From: Albidovulum inexpectatum
Lineage (GTDB): Bacteria > Pseudomonadota > Alphaproteobacteria > Rhodobacterales > Rhodobacteraceae
Direction: 5' to 3'
Length of the DNA stretch: 64,000 nt
Assembly: GCF_002927635.1 (NCBI RefSeq)
Contig: NZ_PRDS01000005.1
Location: forward strand, 204,127-268,126
How positions within the stretch are numbered: the stretch's first letter is position 1; every line of letters begins with the position of its first letter. Of the stretch, positions 18,379 to 29,395 are shown one piece after another. The position numbers and the translations under genes were made by a program. Below the pieces are notes generated by a model. That model saw only the letters and a program-made list of their open reading frames with translations. It was not told the origin of the DNA and made no database searches.

Positions 18379-18858
18379 ATGGGCGCGGGGGTCATGAAAC
18401 CGGGCAGTGGCGGGCGGCATCGCCGTCGCGGCCGCCGCGGCAAACCGCAGGTCATGAGCGAGATCAACGTCACGCCCTTTGTGGACGTGATGCTGGTGTT
18501 GCTCATCATCTTCATGGTCGCCGCTCCGCTCTTGACCGTCGGTGTTCCGCTGGAGCTTCCCAAGACCGCGGCCCAGGCAGTGGGCAGCCAGCAGGAGGAG
18601 CCCTTGGCGATCTCGCTTCAAGCGGATGGTACCATCGCCATACAGAACAGCCCCGTGCCCGAGGCCGAGCTGGTGCCGAAGCTGCGCGCCGTTCTGGCCG
18701 AGCGCAGCGACGACCGCGTGTTTCTGCGCGCGGATGGCAAGCTTGCCTATGCGCGTGTCGCCGAGGTGATGGGCGCCCTGAACTCGGCCGGGATCTCGAA
18801 TATCGTTCTGGTCACGGAATCCGGCGGCCCGCGCCTTGACGGGTCGGCGGGGAACTAG
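18379..18858 (+). CDS. tolR: Tol-Pal system protein TolR
   Basis: ExbD/TolR family, 159 residues. Seen: a basic N-terminus, one transmembrane helix carrying the proton-binding Asp (NVTPFVDVMLVLLIIFMVAAPLL), then a periplasmic domain. Alternative downstream ATGs exist (for example in VMKPGSG), but the first fits the 3-bp spacing from tolQ. Confidence 0.94.
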   Translation: MGAGVMKPGSGGRHRRRGRRGKPQVMSEINVTPFVDVMLVLLIIFMVAAPLLTVGVPLELPKTAAQAVGSQQEEPLAISLQADGTIAIQNSPVPEAELVPKLRAVLAERSDDRVFLRADGKLAYARVAEVMGALNSAGISNIVLVTESGGPRLDGSAGN

Positions 18859-18869
18859 GGCGCTTGCCC

Positions 18870-20051
18870 ATGGACAGATCCGAACGCATCGGTCTTGTGG
18901 TTTCCGGCGCAGCCCATGCGGCGGTGATCCTGTGGCTGATCGTGGGGGGGGTGTTCTTCGAACATGACACGCCGCCCTTGCCCACGGCGCAGGTCACGAT
19001 CATGTCGGAGTCGGAATTTGCGACACTTCTGGCCGCTCGCCCGGCCGATACCGCACAGCCGGCCCCCGAAGCGCCGCCGGCCCCCGAAGCGCCCGCCACG
19101 CCGGCCGTCGAGGAAGAGCCCCCCGTGCCCGCGCAGCCCGCAGACCCGGTACCGGAAACGTCGCCCGCCCAGGCCGAGCCAGCCGTGGAGCCCGACGCGA
19201 CGCCCGATGTGACGGATCTGACGCCGCCCGTCACCGACGTCGAGGACACGCCGCCCCTGCCGCCTGCGTCGCCAACCGAGATCACTTCCGATATTCCGCT
19301 GCCTGCGCCGCAGGATACGCCAAAGGCCGCGCCGCGAGTCGCGCCAGAGCCGACCGAGGCTCCGGCCGAGAATGCCGATGTCGCGCCCGAAACCGTTACG
19401 GCGACTGCTCCCGAGCCGGCCCCGACGCCCGAGCCCCAGCCCGAAGCCGAGGCCGCCGCCCCCGAGGAAAGCGGCCAGGTTCTGCAAACCGAAGCCAACC
19501 GGCAGCAGAAGGATCTTGCCGCTGCAGCGCCGACATCTTCGCCCCGGCCCAAAAGCCGTCCGAAACCGAGACCGGAGCCGGCCGCCGAGCCGACCCGTGC
19601 CGAGACCAGGCCCGACCCGAAACCGGCACAGCCCGATGAGGACGCCGTGGCCGAGGCCCTGGCCGCCGCACTGGCGGGGGCGGCCGAGACTGCACCGGCA
19701 GCTGGCAATGGCACCGCGCGCTCGGGCCCTCCGCTGACCGGGGGCGAGAAGGACGGCTTCCTGCGTCAGGTGGCGCAATGCTGGAATATCGGCGCACTCT
19801 CGACCGAAGCCGCATCGACGAAAGTGACCTTGGGTTTTTCCATGACCCCCAACGGACTGCCCGTGGACGGGTCGATCCGCCTGGTGGCTTACGAAGGCGG
19901 TTCCGAAGCCGCCGCGCGTCAGGCCTTCGAGACGGCGCGACGCGCGCTTTTGCGATGCAAGGGCAACGGCTATGCTCTGCCGCCAGAGAAATACGAGCAA
20001 TGGCGCGAGATCGAACTGGTCTTCAACCCCGAAAGGCTGCGACTGAGATGA
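18870..20051 (+). CDS. tolA: Cell envelope integrity protein TolA
   Basis: 393 residues spanning the periplasm. Seen: one N-terminal helix ([20 protein letters not shown]), a long Pro/Ala/Glu-rich linker (about 55-290) with short imperfect repeats such as [16 protein letters not shown], and a C-terminal TolA/TonB-like domain from about 300 ([14 protein letters not shown]… with two cysteines). ATG 18870 is used; a TTG two codons earlier is possible. The linker makes this region repetitive in base composition. Its stop overlaps an ATG (ATGA, 20048). Confidence 0.9.
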   Translation: MDRSERIGLVVSGAAHAAVILWLIVGGVFFEHDTPPLPTAQVTIMSESEFATLLAARPADTAQPAPEAPPAPEAPATPAVEEEPPVPAQPADPVPETSPAQAEPAVEPDATPDVTDLTPPVTDVEDTPPLPPASPTEITSDIPLPAPQDTPKAAPRVAPEPTEAPAENADVAPETVTATAPEPAPTPEPQPEAEAAAPEESGQVLQTEANRQQKDLAAAAPTSSPRPKSRPKPRPEPAAEPTRAETRPDPKPAQPDEDAVAEALAAALAGAAETAPAAGNGTARSGPPLTGGEKDGFLRQVAQCWNIGALSTEAASTKVTLGFSMTPNGLPVDGSIRLVAYEGGSEAAARQAFETARRALLRCKGNGYALPPEKYEQWREIELVFNPERLRLR

Positions 20052-20131
20052 CGGACCGACAGGAAACCGAATTGGGACGCTGGGCGTTTGACGCGCACGA
20101 AGGCAGGACAAGCTTGAGAGGGTGGAAGCGG

Positions 20132-21448
20132 ATGATCAGAACCATACTGGCGGCGGCCCTGGCGGGGTTGATGATCCCCCTGAACGCTGGTGCACAGCCA
20201 TTGCGGCTCGAGCTCGATCAGGGCGTGATCGAGCCCTTGCCCTTTGCCGCGCCGGCATTTGTGGCCGAAACGCCCGATGCCGGGCAGATCGCGCAGTCGA
20301 TCACCCAGGTCGTGATCGCCGACCTTGCCGGCACGGGCCTGTTTCGCGAAATCCCGCCTTCGGCGCATATCAGCCCCGTGACCAGTTTCGATGCGCCCGT
20401 TTCCTTTGCGGACTGGAAGGCGATCAATGCCCAGGCGCTGGTCACCGGGGCCGTCGGGGTGCTGGCCGACGGCCGGATCAGTGTCAAGTTCCGGCTCTAT
20501 GATGTCTTTTCGGAAAGCCAGCTGGGCGATGGGCTGCAATTCGCGGGCACGCCGGCCGACTGGCGGCGGATCGCGCACAAGGTCGCCGACCAGGTCTATG
20601 CCCGGATCACGGGTGAGGGCGGCTATTTCGACAGCCGCGTGGTCTATGTGTCCGAGAGCGGACCAAAGGACCAGCGGCTCAAGCGGCTTGCCATCATGGA
20701 TTACGATGGCGCGAACGTGCAGTATCTGACGGATGCCTCGTCCATCGTGATCGCGCCGCGCTTTTCGCCGACGGGCGATCGCATCCTGTACACCTCGTTC
20801 GAGACGGGGTTCCCGCGCATCAAGCTGATGGACCTGGCGACGCTGTCCTCGCGCGCGCTGGCCGAGCTTTCGGGCAACATGACCTTTGCGCCGCGCTTTT
20901 CGCCCGATGGCGGGACGGTCGTCTTCTCGCTCGAGCAGAACGGAAATACCGACATCTATGCGATGCAATTGTCGACCGGCCAGACGCGGCAGCTGACCAA
21001 TGCGCCTTCGATCGAGACGGCCCCGTCCTATTCTCCCGATGGGCGGTTCATAGTTTTCGAAAGCGACCGGTCGGGCACGCAGCAATTGTATGTCATGCCC
21101 GCCGAGGGCGGCGAGGCGACGCGGATTTCCTTTGGCGAGGGGCGCTATGGCACTCCGGTCTGGAGCCCGCGGGGGGATCTGATCGCCTTCACCAAGCAAC
21201 ATGCGGGACGTTTCCATATCGGCGTCATGCGCACCGACGGCTCCGAGGAGCGGCTGCTGACGGCGTCGTTCCTTGACGAGGGTCCGACCTGGGCGCCGAA
21301 CGGGCGCGTGATCATGTTCACGCGCGAAACGCCCGGCGCCACGGGCGGCGCACAGCTTTATTCGGTGGATATCACCGGGCGGAACCTGCGGCGCGTCGCG
21401 ACGGAAGGATCGGCCTCCGACCCGGCCTGGTCGCCGCTCTTGCCCTGA
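20132..21448 (+). CDS. tolB: Tol-Pal system beta-propeller protein TolB
   Basis: Periplasmic, 438 residues. Seen: a signal peptide ([23 protein letters not shown]), an N-terminal domain, and a propeller of TolB repeats such as [33 protein letters not shown] and [16 protein letters not shown]. The frame is open back to an ATG at 20048 that overlaps the tolA stop. That start would put 28 hydrophilic residues ahead of the signal peptide, so 20132 is preferred, but coupled initiation at 20048 is not excluded. Confidence 0.93.
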   Translation: MIRTILAAALAGLMIPLNAGAQPLRLELDQGVIEPLPFAAPAFVAETPDAGQIAQSITQVVIADLAGTGLFREIPPSAHISPVTSFDAPVSFADWKAINAQALVTGAVGVLADGRISVKFRLYDVFSESQLGDGLQFAGTPADWRRIAHKVADQVYARITGEGGYFDSRVVYVSESGPKDQRLKRLAIMDYDGANVQYLTDASSIVIAPRFSPTGDRILYTSFETGFPRIKLMDLATLSSRALAELSGNMTFAPRFSPDGGTVVFSLEQNGNTDIYAMQLSTGQTRQLTNAPSIETAPSYSPDGRFIVFESDRSGTQQLYVMPAEGGEATRISFGEGRYGTPVWSPRGDLIAFTKQHAGRFHIGVMRTDGSEERLLTASFLDEGPTWAPNGRVIMFTRETPGATGGAQLYSVDITGRNLRRVATEGSASDPAWSPLLP

Positions 21449-21514
21449 CGTTTCAAACGCGATCCAACAATGTTAACCTTCCGGCCATCGAGCCAAGAAC
21501 AGAGGCGACAGACA

Positions 21515-22045
21515 ATGAAACTCCTTCCCTCCTTCCTTATCGTTGTGGGCGCGGTCGCTCTTGCCGCCTGCAACAACCCCGACCGCTATGGTGCTGGCGG
21601 CGCAGGCGCGGGGGCCGGCGCAGGCGGCCCCGGAGCGGGCATTACCGCCGGCGTGCTGGGCGATCCGAACGATCCCAACTCGGTCGCCTATTTCAATCAG
21701 CGCATCGGCGACCGGGTTCACTTCGCGGTTGACCAGTCCACCCTTTCACCCGAGGCACAGCAGATCCTGATCCGCCAGGCGATGTGGCTGAACCAGCATC
21801 CGAACTATACCGCCATCATCGAAGGTCATGCCGACGAACAGGGCACGCGCGAATACAACCTGGCGCTGGGCGCGCGGCGCGCATCGGCGGTGCAGCAGTT
21901 CCTGATCGCCCAGGGCGTGGCGCCGAACCGGCTGCAGACGGTGTCCTATGGCAAGGAGCGGCCGCTTGCGGTCTGCTCGGACGAGGCATGTTATGCGCAG
22001 AACCGTCGCGCGGTTACGGTGATCGGTGCCGGTGCCGGGGTCTGA
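21515..22045 (+). CDS. pal: Peptidoglycan-associated lipoprotein Pal
   Basis: 176 residues. Seen: a lipoprotein signal with lipobox LAAC (Cys19), a Gly/Ala-rich spacer, and an OmpA-like peptidoglycan-binding domain (VHFAVDQSTLSPEAQQ… and GHADEQGTREYNLALGARRASAV). Known: Pal anchors the outer membrane to the wall and binds TolB. ATG 21515 starts the lipoprotein signal. Separate from tolB by 66 bp. Confidence 0.95.
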   Translation: MKLLPSFLIVVGAVALAACNNPDRYGAGGAGAGAGAGGPGAGITAGVLGDPNDPNSVAYFNQRIGDRVHFAVDQSTLSPEAQQILIRQAMWLNQHPNYTAIIEGHADEQGTREYNLALGARRASAVQQFLIAQGVAPNRLQTVSYGKERPLAVCSDEACYAQNRRAVTVIGAGAGV

Positions 22046-22052
22046 CCGGGCC

Positions 22053-22910
22053 ATGGGACCGATCCGCAACACGGTTCTGGCGGGCCTGATCGGCTTGATC
22101 GCAGCGATCCCCGCCCTTGGCCAGGACCGCGCCGCCACGCTGGCCGATCTGCGCGCCCAGCTTTCGGCTCTGGCAGCCGAGCTGCAGTCTCTGCGATCCG
22201 AGCTGATCGCGGGCGGCCAGTCCGCGATCCAGGCCGCTGGCGGTGCGTCCGCGCTGGACCGAATGAACGCGATGGAGGGCCAGCTTGCGCGGCTGACGGC
22301 CGAGGTCGAGCAACTGAACAACCGCGTGGCACGGATCGTCGCGGACGCGACCAACCGTATCGGCGACCTCGAATTCCGCATCTGTGAACTCGAGGACGGC
22401 TGCGACCCATCAAACCTGCCGATCACGGCCAGCCTTGGCGGCGGGGGCGGCGCCCCTGCGGCAATGCCGCCGGCGGTCGCGCCGGGGGCGGCTTCGCAAG
22501 GTTCGACGGGGGCCGGACCCGAGCTTGCCGTCGCCGAAAAGGAGGACTTCGAACGCGCCCAGGCCGCGCTGGAGGCGGGGGACTATCAGGCCGCTGCCGA
22601 TCAGTTCGCGCGCTTCGTCGAAGCCTATCCGGGCGGCCCCCTGACCAGCGAGGCGCACTTCCTGCGAGGGGAGGCCCTGCAGAAGCTGGGCGATACGGCC
22701 AATGCGGCGCGCGCCTATCTGAACGCGTTCTCGGGCGCGCCGGACGGGCCGCGCGCTCCGGCTGCGCTGCTGAAGCTTGGGGCTGCGCTGGGGGTTCTGG
22801 GGCAGGTGCAGGAAGCCTGTGTCACGCTTGGAGAGGTGGGCACGCGGTTCCCGACCTCGCCCGAGGCAGTGGAGGCCGGAACGGCCATGCGTGCGCTGAA
22901 CTGCCCGTGA
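22053..22910 (+). CDS. cpoB: Cell division coordinator CpoB (YbgF)
   Basis: Periplasmic, 285 residues. Seen: a signal peptide (MGPIRNTVLAGLIGLIAAIPALGQD), a coiled coil of heptads about residues 25-110 (DLRAQLSALAAELQSLRSELI and onward), a Gly/Pro-rich linker and TPR repeats in the C-terminal half (FERAQAALEAGDYQAAADQF). Known: CpoB tunes septal peptidoglycan synthesis with Tol-Pal. Seven bases after pal. Confidence 0.92.
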   Translation: MGPIRNTVLAGLIGLIAAIPALGQDRAATLADLRAQLSALAAELQSLRSELIAGGQSAIQAAGGASALDRMNAMEGQLARLTAEVEQLNNRVARIVADATNRIGDLEFRICELEDGCDPSNLPITASLGGGGGAPAAMPPAVAPGAASQGSTGAGPELAVAEKEDFERAQAALEAGDYQAAADQFARFVEAYPGGPLTSEAHFLRGEALQKLGDTANAARAYLNAFSGAPDGPRAPAALLKLGAALGVLGQVQEACVTLGEVGTRFPTSPEAVEAGTAMRALNCP

Positions 22911-22923
22911 TCCGGGGGCGCCG

Positions 22924-24219
22924 GTGACGTCACGCGCGCAGGAGCACGAAGGTCCGGTCACGCATCTGCCGGGCTTGATTCAGGCGACCGTGCCCGGCCG
23001 AGTCTCGCGGCTGGGCATTGCCGTTTCAGGTGGCGGGGATTCGCTGGCGCTTCTTCTGGCCGCGGTGGACTGGGCACGCGAGCGCGGGGCCGAGTTGCGC
23101 GCGGTGACGGTCGATCACGCATTGCGGCCGGAATCGCGCCACGAGGCCGAGCAGGTCGCCCGCATCTGTGCCGGACTTGATGTCGCCCACGATCTGCTGA
23201 CCTGGAACCACGGGGCGATCCGCGGAAATCTGCAACAGGCCGCACGCGAGGCGCGCTATGCGCTGATCGCAGGCTGGGCACGGGCCAATGGCGTTCAGGC
23301 CGTGGCCCTGGGCCATACCGCCACCGATCAGGCCGAAACGTTGTTGATGGGTTTGTCACGCGCCGCGGGGATCGACGGCCTGTCGGGCATGCGCCCGGCC
23401 TGGGAAGAGGCCGGGGTGCTGTGGCTGCGTCCGTTCCTGACCGTGACACGGCAGGACTTGCGGGCCTTCCTGCGACAGCGGGGTCAGGATTGGGTGGACG
23501 ATCCTTCGAACGAGGATGCGCGGTTTGCCCGCGTTCGCGCGCGTCAGATCCTGAACGCGCTGCAGCCCCTGGGTATTTCCGAAGCCAGCCTTGCGCGGGT
23601 CGCCGAGAATCTGGCGCGCGCGCGTGAGGTCGTGGTGCGAACCACGGCAAGGGCTGCGGCCGATATCCTGACCGAACGCGCCGGGGCGTTGTTCTTTCAT
23701 CGACGCGCCCTGATCGAACTGCCGTCCGAAGTCACGCGGCGGATACTGAGTTCCGCCCTGATGTGGCTTTCGGGCGCGTCATATCCTCCCCGGGCGGCCG
23801 AGATCGAGCGGTTGACCGTCGCGATCGCGGATGGAGGCGCGGCGACATTGGCGGGATGCCGCGTTGCGCCGATGGCGCCCAACGATATCGGTGACATGCT
23901 GGTTGCCCGTGAACTCCGTGTCCTGTCCGGACAGGTGCAGGCATTGGAACCCGGCTGGGAGGGCGCATGGGATCGGCGATGGCGGCTGAAGGCGCCTGAT
24001 GGCGCCGATGTCAGCGGGCTGCGCGTGCGCGCAGTCGGGCCAGAGGGCTTGCGCCAGTGTCCCGAATGGCGTGACACCGGCCTGCCAAGGGCGGCGCTGA
24101 TCGTTACGCCTGCGGTCTGGCGGAAAGAACACCTTGTCGCGGCGCCAGTGGCGGGCCGACCCGCCGGATGGACGGCGGAAATCGTCGCACCCTTTGCCGC
24201 GCGCCCGTTATCGCATTGA
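22924..24219 (+). CDS. tilS: tRNA(Ile)-lysidine synthetase TilS
   Basis: Modifies C34 of tRNA-Ile(CAU) to lysidine with ATP. 431 residues. Seen: the PP-loop SGGGDS (about 36-41), [39 protein letters not shown], and [19 protein letters not shown]. The start is a GTG at 22924, 13 bp after cpoB; no better start is evident. The C-terminal substrate domain is shorter than in E. coli TilS. Confidence 0.92.
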   Translation: MTSRAQEHEGPVTHLPGLIQATVPGRVSRLGIAVSGGGDSLALLLAAVDWARERGAELRAVTVDHALRPESRHEAEQVARICAGLDVAHDLLTWNHGAIRGNLQQAAREARYALIAGWARANGVQAVALGHTATDQAETLLMGLSRAAGIDGLSGMRPAWEEAGVLWLRPFLTVTRQDLRAFLRQRGQDWVDDPSNEDARFARVRARQILNALQPLGISEASLARVAENLARAREVVVRTTARAAADILTERAGALFFHRRALIELPSEVTRRILSSALMWLSGASYPPRAAEIERLTVAIADGGAATLAGCRVAPMAPNDIGDMLVARELRVLSGQVQALEPGWEGAWDRRWRLKAPDGADVSGLRVRAVGPEGLRQCPEWRDTGLPRAALIVTPAVWRKEHLVAAPVAGRPAGWTAEIVAPFAARPLSH

Positions 24220-24301
24220 ACCTGCCCCGGTAATCTCTATCTTATGGGCAACTTCGCGCTGGCGCGGCCTGTGCGATGGCAAATCGTTTGGAGGACACTT
24301 C

Positions 24302-26230
24302 GTGGGTAACGCACGCAACATCGCCTTCTGGGTCGTGCTATTTTTGCTGATCCTGGCGCTGTTTAACCTCTTTGGAAACGGCCAGTCGGCCATGAACGCG
24401 CGACAGATCGCCTATTCGGACTTCGTCAAGCGGGTCGAGGCAGGCGACGTCGCCGCGGTCGTCATGGATGGTGAAAAGGTCCAGATTCAGACCCGGGACG
24501 GTCAGAACTTCGTGACCATCAAGCCCCAGGGGGAGACGATCAGCGACAAGCTGGTCGAAACGCTGATCGACAAGAATGTCGCGGTTCGGGCCGAGCCTCA
24601 GGAACAATCGGGCTTTCTGTCGATCCTTTCGCTCTGGCTGCCGTTCCTGGTTCTGATCGGGATCTGGATCTTCTTCATGAACCGGATGCAGGGCGGTGGT
24701 CGCGGCGGGGCGATGGGCTTTGGTAAGTCGCGCGCCAAGCTTCTGACCGAAAAGCACGGTCGAGTCACCTTTGACGATGTGGCCGGTATCGACGAAGCCA
24801 AGGAAGAGCTGGAAGAGATCGTCGAATTCCTGCGCAATCCGCAGAAGTTCAGCCGGCTTGGCGGCAAGATCCCGAAAGGCGCGCTGCTGGTCGGCCCGCC
24901 GGGTACCGGCAAGACGCTTCTTGCACGCGCCATCGCCGGCGAGGCGGGCGTGCCGTTCTTCACCATCTCGGGCTCGGATTTCGTCGAGATGTTCGTCGGC
25001 GTGGGCGCCAGCCGCGTTCGCGACATGTTCGAACAGGCCAAGAAGAACGCCCCCTGCATCGTCTTCATCGACGAGATCGACGCCGTGGGCCGAAGCCGCG
25101 GTATCGGCTATGGCGGCGGCAATGACGAACGCGAGCAGACGCTGAACCAGCTTCTGGTCGAAATGGACGGCTTCGAGGCCAATGAGGGTGTGATCATCAT
25201 TGCCGCGACCAACCGTCCGGACGTGCTTGACCCGGCACTCTTGCGGCCGGGCCGCTTCGACCGGCAGGTGCAGGTGCCCAATCCCGATATCAAGGGGCGG
25301 GAAAAGATCCTGGCCGTTCACGCGCGCAAGGTCCCGCTGGGCCCCGATGTGGACCTTCGCGTCATCGCGCGCGGCACGCCCGGCTTTTCGGGCGCCGATC
25401 TTGCAAACCTTGTGAACGAAGCCGCGCTGATGGCGGCACGCGTCGGCAAGCGCTTTGTCACGGCCGAGGATTTCGAGAAGGCCAAGGACAAGGTCATGAT
25501 GGGCCCGGAGCGGCGCAGCATGGTGATGACGGAAGACGAGAAGAAGTTGACCGCTTATCACGAGGCGGGCCACGCGATCGTCGGCATACACGTGCCGCAG
25601 CACGATCCGGTGCACAAGGTCACGATCATTCCGCGCGGTCGGGCGCTGGGTGTCACCTTCTACCTGCCAGAGCGGGACAAGCTGTCGCTGACACGCCAGG
25701 CGGCACTGTCGAAACTGGCGTCAGCCATGGGTGGCAAGGCGGCCGAAGAGCTGGTCTTTGGCCCCGAGAACGTCACGAACGGCGCCTATTCGGATATCCA
25801 GCATGTCACCCAGCTGGCCACTGCGATGGTCAGCCAGTGGGGGATGTCCGACAAGCTGGGCAACATCAACTACACCAGCACGCAGGAAAGCTTCCTGGGG
25901 TCGCAGTCGCATTTCAACGCCTCGGAAGAAAGCCGCGAGCTGATCGACCGCGAAGTGCGTCGCCTAGTGGACGAGGCCTATGAGCGCGCCAAGACGATCC
26001 TGCGCGAGCACTGGGACGAGATGGAGAACCTTGCCCAGGGCCTGTTGGAATATGAAACGCTGACCGGCGAAGACGTCATGCGCGTCATTCGCGGCGAAAA
26101 GCCGACCTTCGGCAAGGACGGCGACGACAGCTCGAGCGGCAGCGAGGTTCCGTCGCTGACCGCCATTCCCAAGACCAAGAAGCCGCGCGCTCCGAAGGAC
26201 GGCGGCATGGAGCCAGAGCCAACGGCGTAA
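24302..26230 (+). CDS. ftsH: ATP-dependent zinc metalloprotease FtsH
   Basis: Membrane AAA+ protease, 642 residues. Seen: an N-terminal helix ([20 protein letters not shown]), a short periplasmic domain, a second helix ([22 protein letters not shown]), Walker A GPPGTGKT (about 198), Walker [12 protein letters not shown], the SRH with arginines in RPGRFDRQV, and the zinc site HEAGH (420-424). The start is GTG 24302, with GGAGG seven bases upstream; the longer frame to 24134 overlaps tilS. A strong terminator follows. Confidence 0.96.
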   Translation: MGNARNIAFWVVLFLLILALFNLFGNGQSAMNARQIAYSDFVKRVEAGDVAAVVMDGEKVQIQTRDGQNFVTIKPQGETISDKLVETLIDKNVAVRAEPQEQSGFLSILSLWLPFLVLIGIWIFFMNRMQGGGRGGAMGFGKSRAKLLTEKHGRVTFDDVAGIDEAKEELEEIVEFLRNPQKFSRLGGKIPKGALLVGPPGTGKTLLARAIAGEAGVPFFTISGSDFVEMFVGVGASRVRDMFEQAKKNAPCIVFIDEIDAVGRSRGIGYGGGNDEREQTLNQLLVEMDGFEANEGVIIIAATNRPDVLDPALLRPGRFDRQVQVPNPDIKGREKILAVHARKVPLGPDVDLRVIARGTPGFSGADLANLVNEAALMAARVGKRFVTAEDFEKAKDKVMMGPERRSMVMTEDEKKLTAYHEAGHAIVGIHVPQHDPVHKVTIIPRGRALGVTFYLPERDKLSLTRQAALSKLASAMGGKAAEELVFGPENVTNGAYSDIQHVTQLATAMVSQWGMSDKLGNINYTSTQESFLGSQSHFNASEESRELIDREVRRLVDEAYERAKTILREHWDEMENLAQGLLEYETLTGEDVMRVIRGEKPTFGKDGDDSSSGSEVPSLTAIPKTKKPRAPKDGGMEPEPTA

Positions 26231-26255
26231 GGCCTGGCCGGGCGATAGCGAAACA

Positions 26256-26290
26256 GGGGGAAGCCATCACGGCTTCCCCCATTTCTTTGG
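26256..26290 (+). terminator. Rho-independent terminator of ftsH
   Basis: A perfect 10-bp stem (GGGGGAAGCC / GGCTTCCCCC) with a 5-base loop, followed by ATTTCTTT. It starts 26 bp after the ftsH stop. Confidence 0.92.
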
Positions 26291-26349
26291 CGCGAACCGG
26301 GCCTGATCGCCTTGTGGCCATGACGATTCGGCGAAAATGTCCCCTGTGC

Positions 26350-26430
26350 TTACACAAGCAGGATGAGCGTCGCCGCAAGCGCCGTGCCCAGCGCGAACCC
26401 GGTTCCGACGATCAGTGTCGCAATTTGCAT
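26350..26430 (-). CDS. Putative 26-residue membrane microprotein
   Basis: A short ORF of 26 codons, too short for most gene callers. Seen: ATG at 26430 with AGAGGAA about 7 bases before it, and a product that is nearly all one hydrophobic helix (MQIATLIVGTGFALGTALAA plus TLILLV) with small residues (Gly, Ala, Thr) on one face. It is alone on the minus strand between ftsH and fhs. It resembles known single-helix microproteins that bind membrane complexes, but no homologue is recognised. Whether it is translated is untested. Confidence 0.5.
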   Translation of the reverse strand: MQIATLIVGTGFALGTALAATLILLV

Positions 26431-26653
26431 GGCGTCTTTCCTCTTGCGAATTTTCAATGGAACAACGCCGGTCAGGTCGGGGCGGTTCCCGGCGGGCCTT
26501 GGGCCCGACCTCTTTCGCGGCCACAGGTTTCGCATTGGAAACCGCTCACGGCGATTCCGCCCGGCTTTAGGTCGCAATTCAGCCTTCCCGCGACAGCTGG
26601 TGTCGTTATCACGCTAGGCAGGCGTCCCGGATCGTCGCAGGGAGAAAATCGAC

Positions 26654-28330
26654 ATGGCGTTCAAGACCGATATCGAAATCGCGCGTGAGGCAAAGAAGAA
26701 GCCGATCCAGGAGATCGGCGCGAAGCTGGGCATTCCGGCCGAGCATCTGCTGCCCTATGGCCATGACAAGGCCAAGGTCAGCCAGGATTTCATCCGGTCG
26801 CTCGAGGGGCGGCCCGATGGCAAGCTGATCCTGGTTACCGCGATCAACCCAACCCCGGCGGGCGAGGGCAAGACCACCACGACGGTCGGCCTGGGCGATG
26901 GTCTGAACCGTATCGGCAAGAAGGCAGCCATCTGCATTCGCGAGGCCAGCCTTGGGCCGAATTTCGGCATGAAGGGCGGAGCCGCGGGCGGCGGTTATGC
27001 GCAGGTCGTTCCGATGGAGGACATGAACCTGCACTTCACCGGCGATTTCCACGCCATCACCTCGGCGCATAACCTGTTGTCGGCGATGATCGACAACCAC
27101 ATCTACTGGGGCAACGAGCTGGGCATCGATCAGCGGCGTGTCAGCTGGCGTCGCGTGATGGACATGAACGACCGTGCCCTGCGCGACGTGGTCGTGTCGC
27201 TGGGAGGGGTGGCAAACGGTTTCCCGCGTCAGACGGGCTTTGACATCACCGTGGCCTCGGAGGTCATGGCCATCCTGTGCCTCGCGCGCGATCTGGAGGA
27301 CCTGCAAAAGCGCCTGGGCGATATTGTCGTGGCCTATCGCCGGGACAAGAGCCCGGTCTATGCCCGCGACCTGAAGGCCGATGGGGCCATGACCGTCCTG
27401 TTGAAGGATGCGATGCAGCCCAACCTGGTGCAGACATTGGAAAACAACCCCGCCTTCGTCCATGGCGGGCCGTTCGCCAATATCGCGCATGGCTGCAACT
27501 CGGTCATCGCCACGCGCACCGCGCTGAAGCTGGCCGACTATGTCGTGACCGAAGCAGGATTTGGCGCGGATCTTGGGGCCGAGAAGTTCTTTGACATCAA
27601 GTGCCGCAAGGCGGGGCTGAAGCCGGCGGCAGCGGTAATCGTGGCGACCATTCGCGCGCTGAAGATGAATGGCGGCGTGGCCAAGGCCGATCTGGGCGCC
27701 GAGAATGTCGAGGCCGTCCAGAAGGGCTGTGCCAACCTCGGGCGTCATATCGCGAACGTGAAGTCCTTCGGCGTGCCGGTCGTGGTGGCGATCAACCACT
27801 TTGCAACCGACACCGAGGCAGAAATTCAGGCGGTCAGGGACTTCGTCGCAACCCAGGGGACCGAGGCCATCCTGTGCCGCCACTGGGCGGAAGGCTCGAA
27901 GGGGATCGTGGATCTGGCCGAAAAGGTGGTGCAGCTGGCCGAAAGCGGCGCCTCGAATTTCGCGCCGCTTTATCCCGACGAGATGCCGCTGTTTAAGAAG
28001 ATCGAAACGATCGCCAAGCGGATCTATCATGCCGACGAGGTTCTGGCCGACAAGTCGATCCGTGACCAGCTGCGCGCCTGGGAGGCCGAGGGTTATGGCA
28101 ATCTGCCCATCTGCATGGCCAAGACGCAGTATTCCTTCTCGACCGACCCGAACCTGCGGGGCGCGCCGACCGGTCATTCCGTGCCGGTTCGCGAGGTCAG
28201 GCTTTCGGCCGGCGCGGGCTTCATCGTCGTCATCTGCGGCGAAATCATGACCATGCCGGGCCTGCCGCGTCATCCGGCGGCCGAGGTCATCCGCATCAAT
28301 GACCAGGGGTTCGTCGAGGGTCTGTTCTGA
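26654..28330 (+). CDS. fhs: Formate--tetrahydrofolate ligase
   Basis: 558 residues. Makes 10-formyl-THF from formate, THF and ATP. Seen: the P-loop-like [20 protein letters not shown] (about 66-85), [28 protein letters not shown], and the C-terminal [25 protein letters not shown] precedes ATG 26654. With folD downstream it forms a formate/one-carbon module. Such pairs occur in formate-using and methylotrophic alphaproteobacteria. Confidence 0.96.
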   Translation: MAFKTDIEIAREAKKKPIQEIGAKLGIPAEHLLPYGHDKAKVSQDFIRSLEGRPDGKLILVTAINPTPAGEGKTTTTVGLGDGLNRIGKKAAICIREASLGPNFGMKGGAAGGGYAQVVPMEDMNLHFTGDFHAITSAHNLLSAMIDNHIYWGNELGIDQRRVSWRRVMDMNDRALRDVVVSLGGVANGFPRQTGFDITVASEVMAILCLARDLEDLQKRLGDIVVAYRRDKSPVYARDLKADGAMTVLLKDAMQPNLVQTLENNPAFVHGGPFANIAHGCNSVIATRTALKLADYVVTEAGFGADLGAEKFFDIKCRKAGLKPAAAVIVATIRALKMNGGVAKADLGAENVEAVQKGCANLGRHIANVKSFGVPVVVAINHFATDTEAEIQAVRDFVATQGTEAILCRHWAEGSKGIVDLAEKVVQLAESGASNFAPLYPDEMPLFKKIETIAKRIYHADEVLADKSIRDQLRAWEAEGYGNLPICMAKTQYSFSTDPNLRGAPTGHSVPVREVRLSAGAGFIVVICGEIMTMPGLPRHPAAEVIRINDQGFVEGLF

Positions 28331-28337
28331 CAAGACA

Positions 28338-28368
28338 GGCGCCCGGGGGCGTGTGGGTTCCGGGCGCC
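28338..28368 (+). terminator. Intergenic hairpin between fhs and folD
   Basis: GGCGCCCGG (28338-28346) pairs with CCGGGCGCC (28360-28368), with a 13-base loop. No T-run follows, so it may attenuate transcription, stabilise the fhs transcript 3' end, or only be a strong stem. Confidence 0.4.
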
Positions 28369-28430
28369 GCTTGCAGCCGGTTGCGGCCCGTGGCACGACA
28401 GGACGAGTTCAGGAAGGGAAAGGCAGGGAC

Positions 28431-29321
28431 ATGACGGCCCGGATCATCGATGGCAAGGCTTTCGCACAGGACGTGCGTGCGCGCGTGGCGGAACACGTCG
28501 CCCGCATCAAGGAGGCGAACGGCATCACGCCGGGTCTGGCGGTGGTGCTGGTGGGGGATGACCCCGCGTCCGAGGTCTATGTGCGGTCCAAGGGTAAGGC
28601 CACGGTCGAAGCCGGGATGAACTCCTACGAACATCGTCTTCCTGCGGATACGCCTGAGTCCGAATTGCTGGCATTGATCCGGCGGCTGAACGAAGACCCG
28701 GCCGTTCATGGAATCCTGGTGCAGCTGCCTCTGCCATCGCATCTGGATTCCAACCTGGTCATCAACACGATCGATCCGGCAAAGGATGTCGATGGCTTCC
28801 ATATCTCGAATGTCGGCTTGTTGGGGACGGGGCAGAAGGCGATGGTCCCGTGTACGCCCTTGGGCTGTCTGATGCTGTTGCGTGATCTTCACGGAAGCCT
28901 GGCCGGCATGGAGGCCGTTGTCGTCGGTCGGTCCAACATCGTGGGCAAGCCCATGGCCCAGCTCTTGCTGGGGGACAGTTGCACGGTAACGATCGCGCAT
29001 TCGCGCACGCGCGATCTGCCCGATGTCTGCCGGCGCGGGGACATTCTGGTGGCAGCCGTGGGGCGGCCCGAGATGATCCCGGGCGACTGGATAAAGCCTG
29101 GCGCGACGGTGATCGATGTCGGCATCAACCGCATCGAACGCGACGGCAAGAAGCGGCTGGTCGGGGACGTGGATTTCGAAAGCGCCGCGAAGGTTGCCGG
29201 CGCGATCACGCCGGTTCCAGGTGGCGTCGGTCCCATGACGATTGCCTGTCTGCTGGCAAATACCCTGACCGCTTGCTGCCGGGCGCATGGCCTGCGTGAG
29301 CCCGAGGGTTTGACCGCCTGA
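28431..29321 (+). CDS. folD: Bifunctional methylene-THF dehydrogenase / methenyl-THF cyclohydrolase FolD
   Basis: 296 residues, interconverting methylene-, methenyl- and formyl-THF. Seen: [19 protein letters not shown] with the active-site Lys, [35 protein letters not shown] (NADP loop) and [15 protein letters not shown] 28431 follows several G-rich stretches (AAGGGAAAGGCAGGGAC). Probably co-expressed with fhs 100 bp upstream. Confidence 0.96.
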   Translation: MTARIIDGKAFAQDVRARVAEHVARIKEANGITPGLAVVLVGDDPASEVYVRSKGKATVEAGMNSYEHRLPADTPESELLALIRRLNEDPAVHGILVQLPLPSHLDSNLVINTIDPAKDVDGFHISNVGLLGTGQKAMVPCTPLGCLMLLRDLHGSLAGMEAVVVGRSNIVGKPMAQLLLGDSCTVTIAHSRTRDLPDVCRRGDILVAAVGRPEMIPGDWIKPGATVIDVGINRIERDGKKRLVGDVDFESAAKVAGAITPVPGGVGPMTIACLLANTLTACCRAHGLREPEGLTA

Positions 29322-29350
29322 ATGCGGCCTTTGCCTCGGCGCCGACTGGT

Positions 29351-29384
29351 AAACGCGCAACCAGATGCCTGTTGCGGCGCGTTT
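29351..29384. terminator. Weak bidirectional hairpin between folD and the dehydrogenase-like gene
   Basis: AAACGCGC (29351-29358) pairs with GCGCGTTT (29377-29384) in the 74-bp gap between two convergent genes. The stem is short and the tails are poor, so this is a candidate only. Confidence 0.4.
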
Positions 29385-29395
29385 GAGCCGGTATC

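Noticed and set aside
19020..19700. Tandem repeat array in tolA
   Set aside because: Short imperfect Pro/Ala/Glu repeats encode the TolA linker; not CRISPR or a mobile repeat.
18812..19714. Ser/Gly-rich minus-strand ORF over tolA
   Set aside because: It reflects the Pro/Ala/Glu-rich repeats of tolA read in reverse; not a gene.
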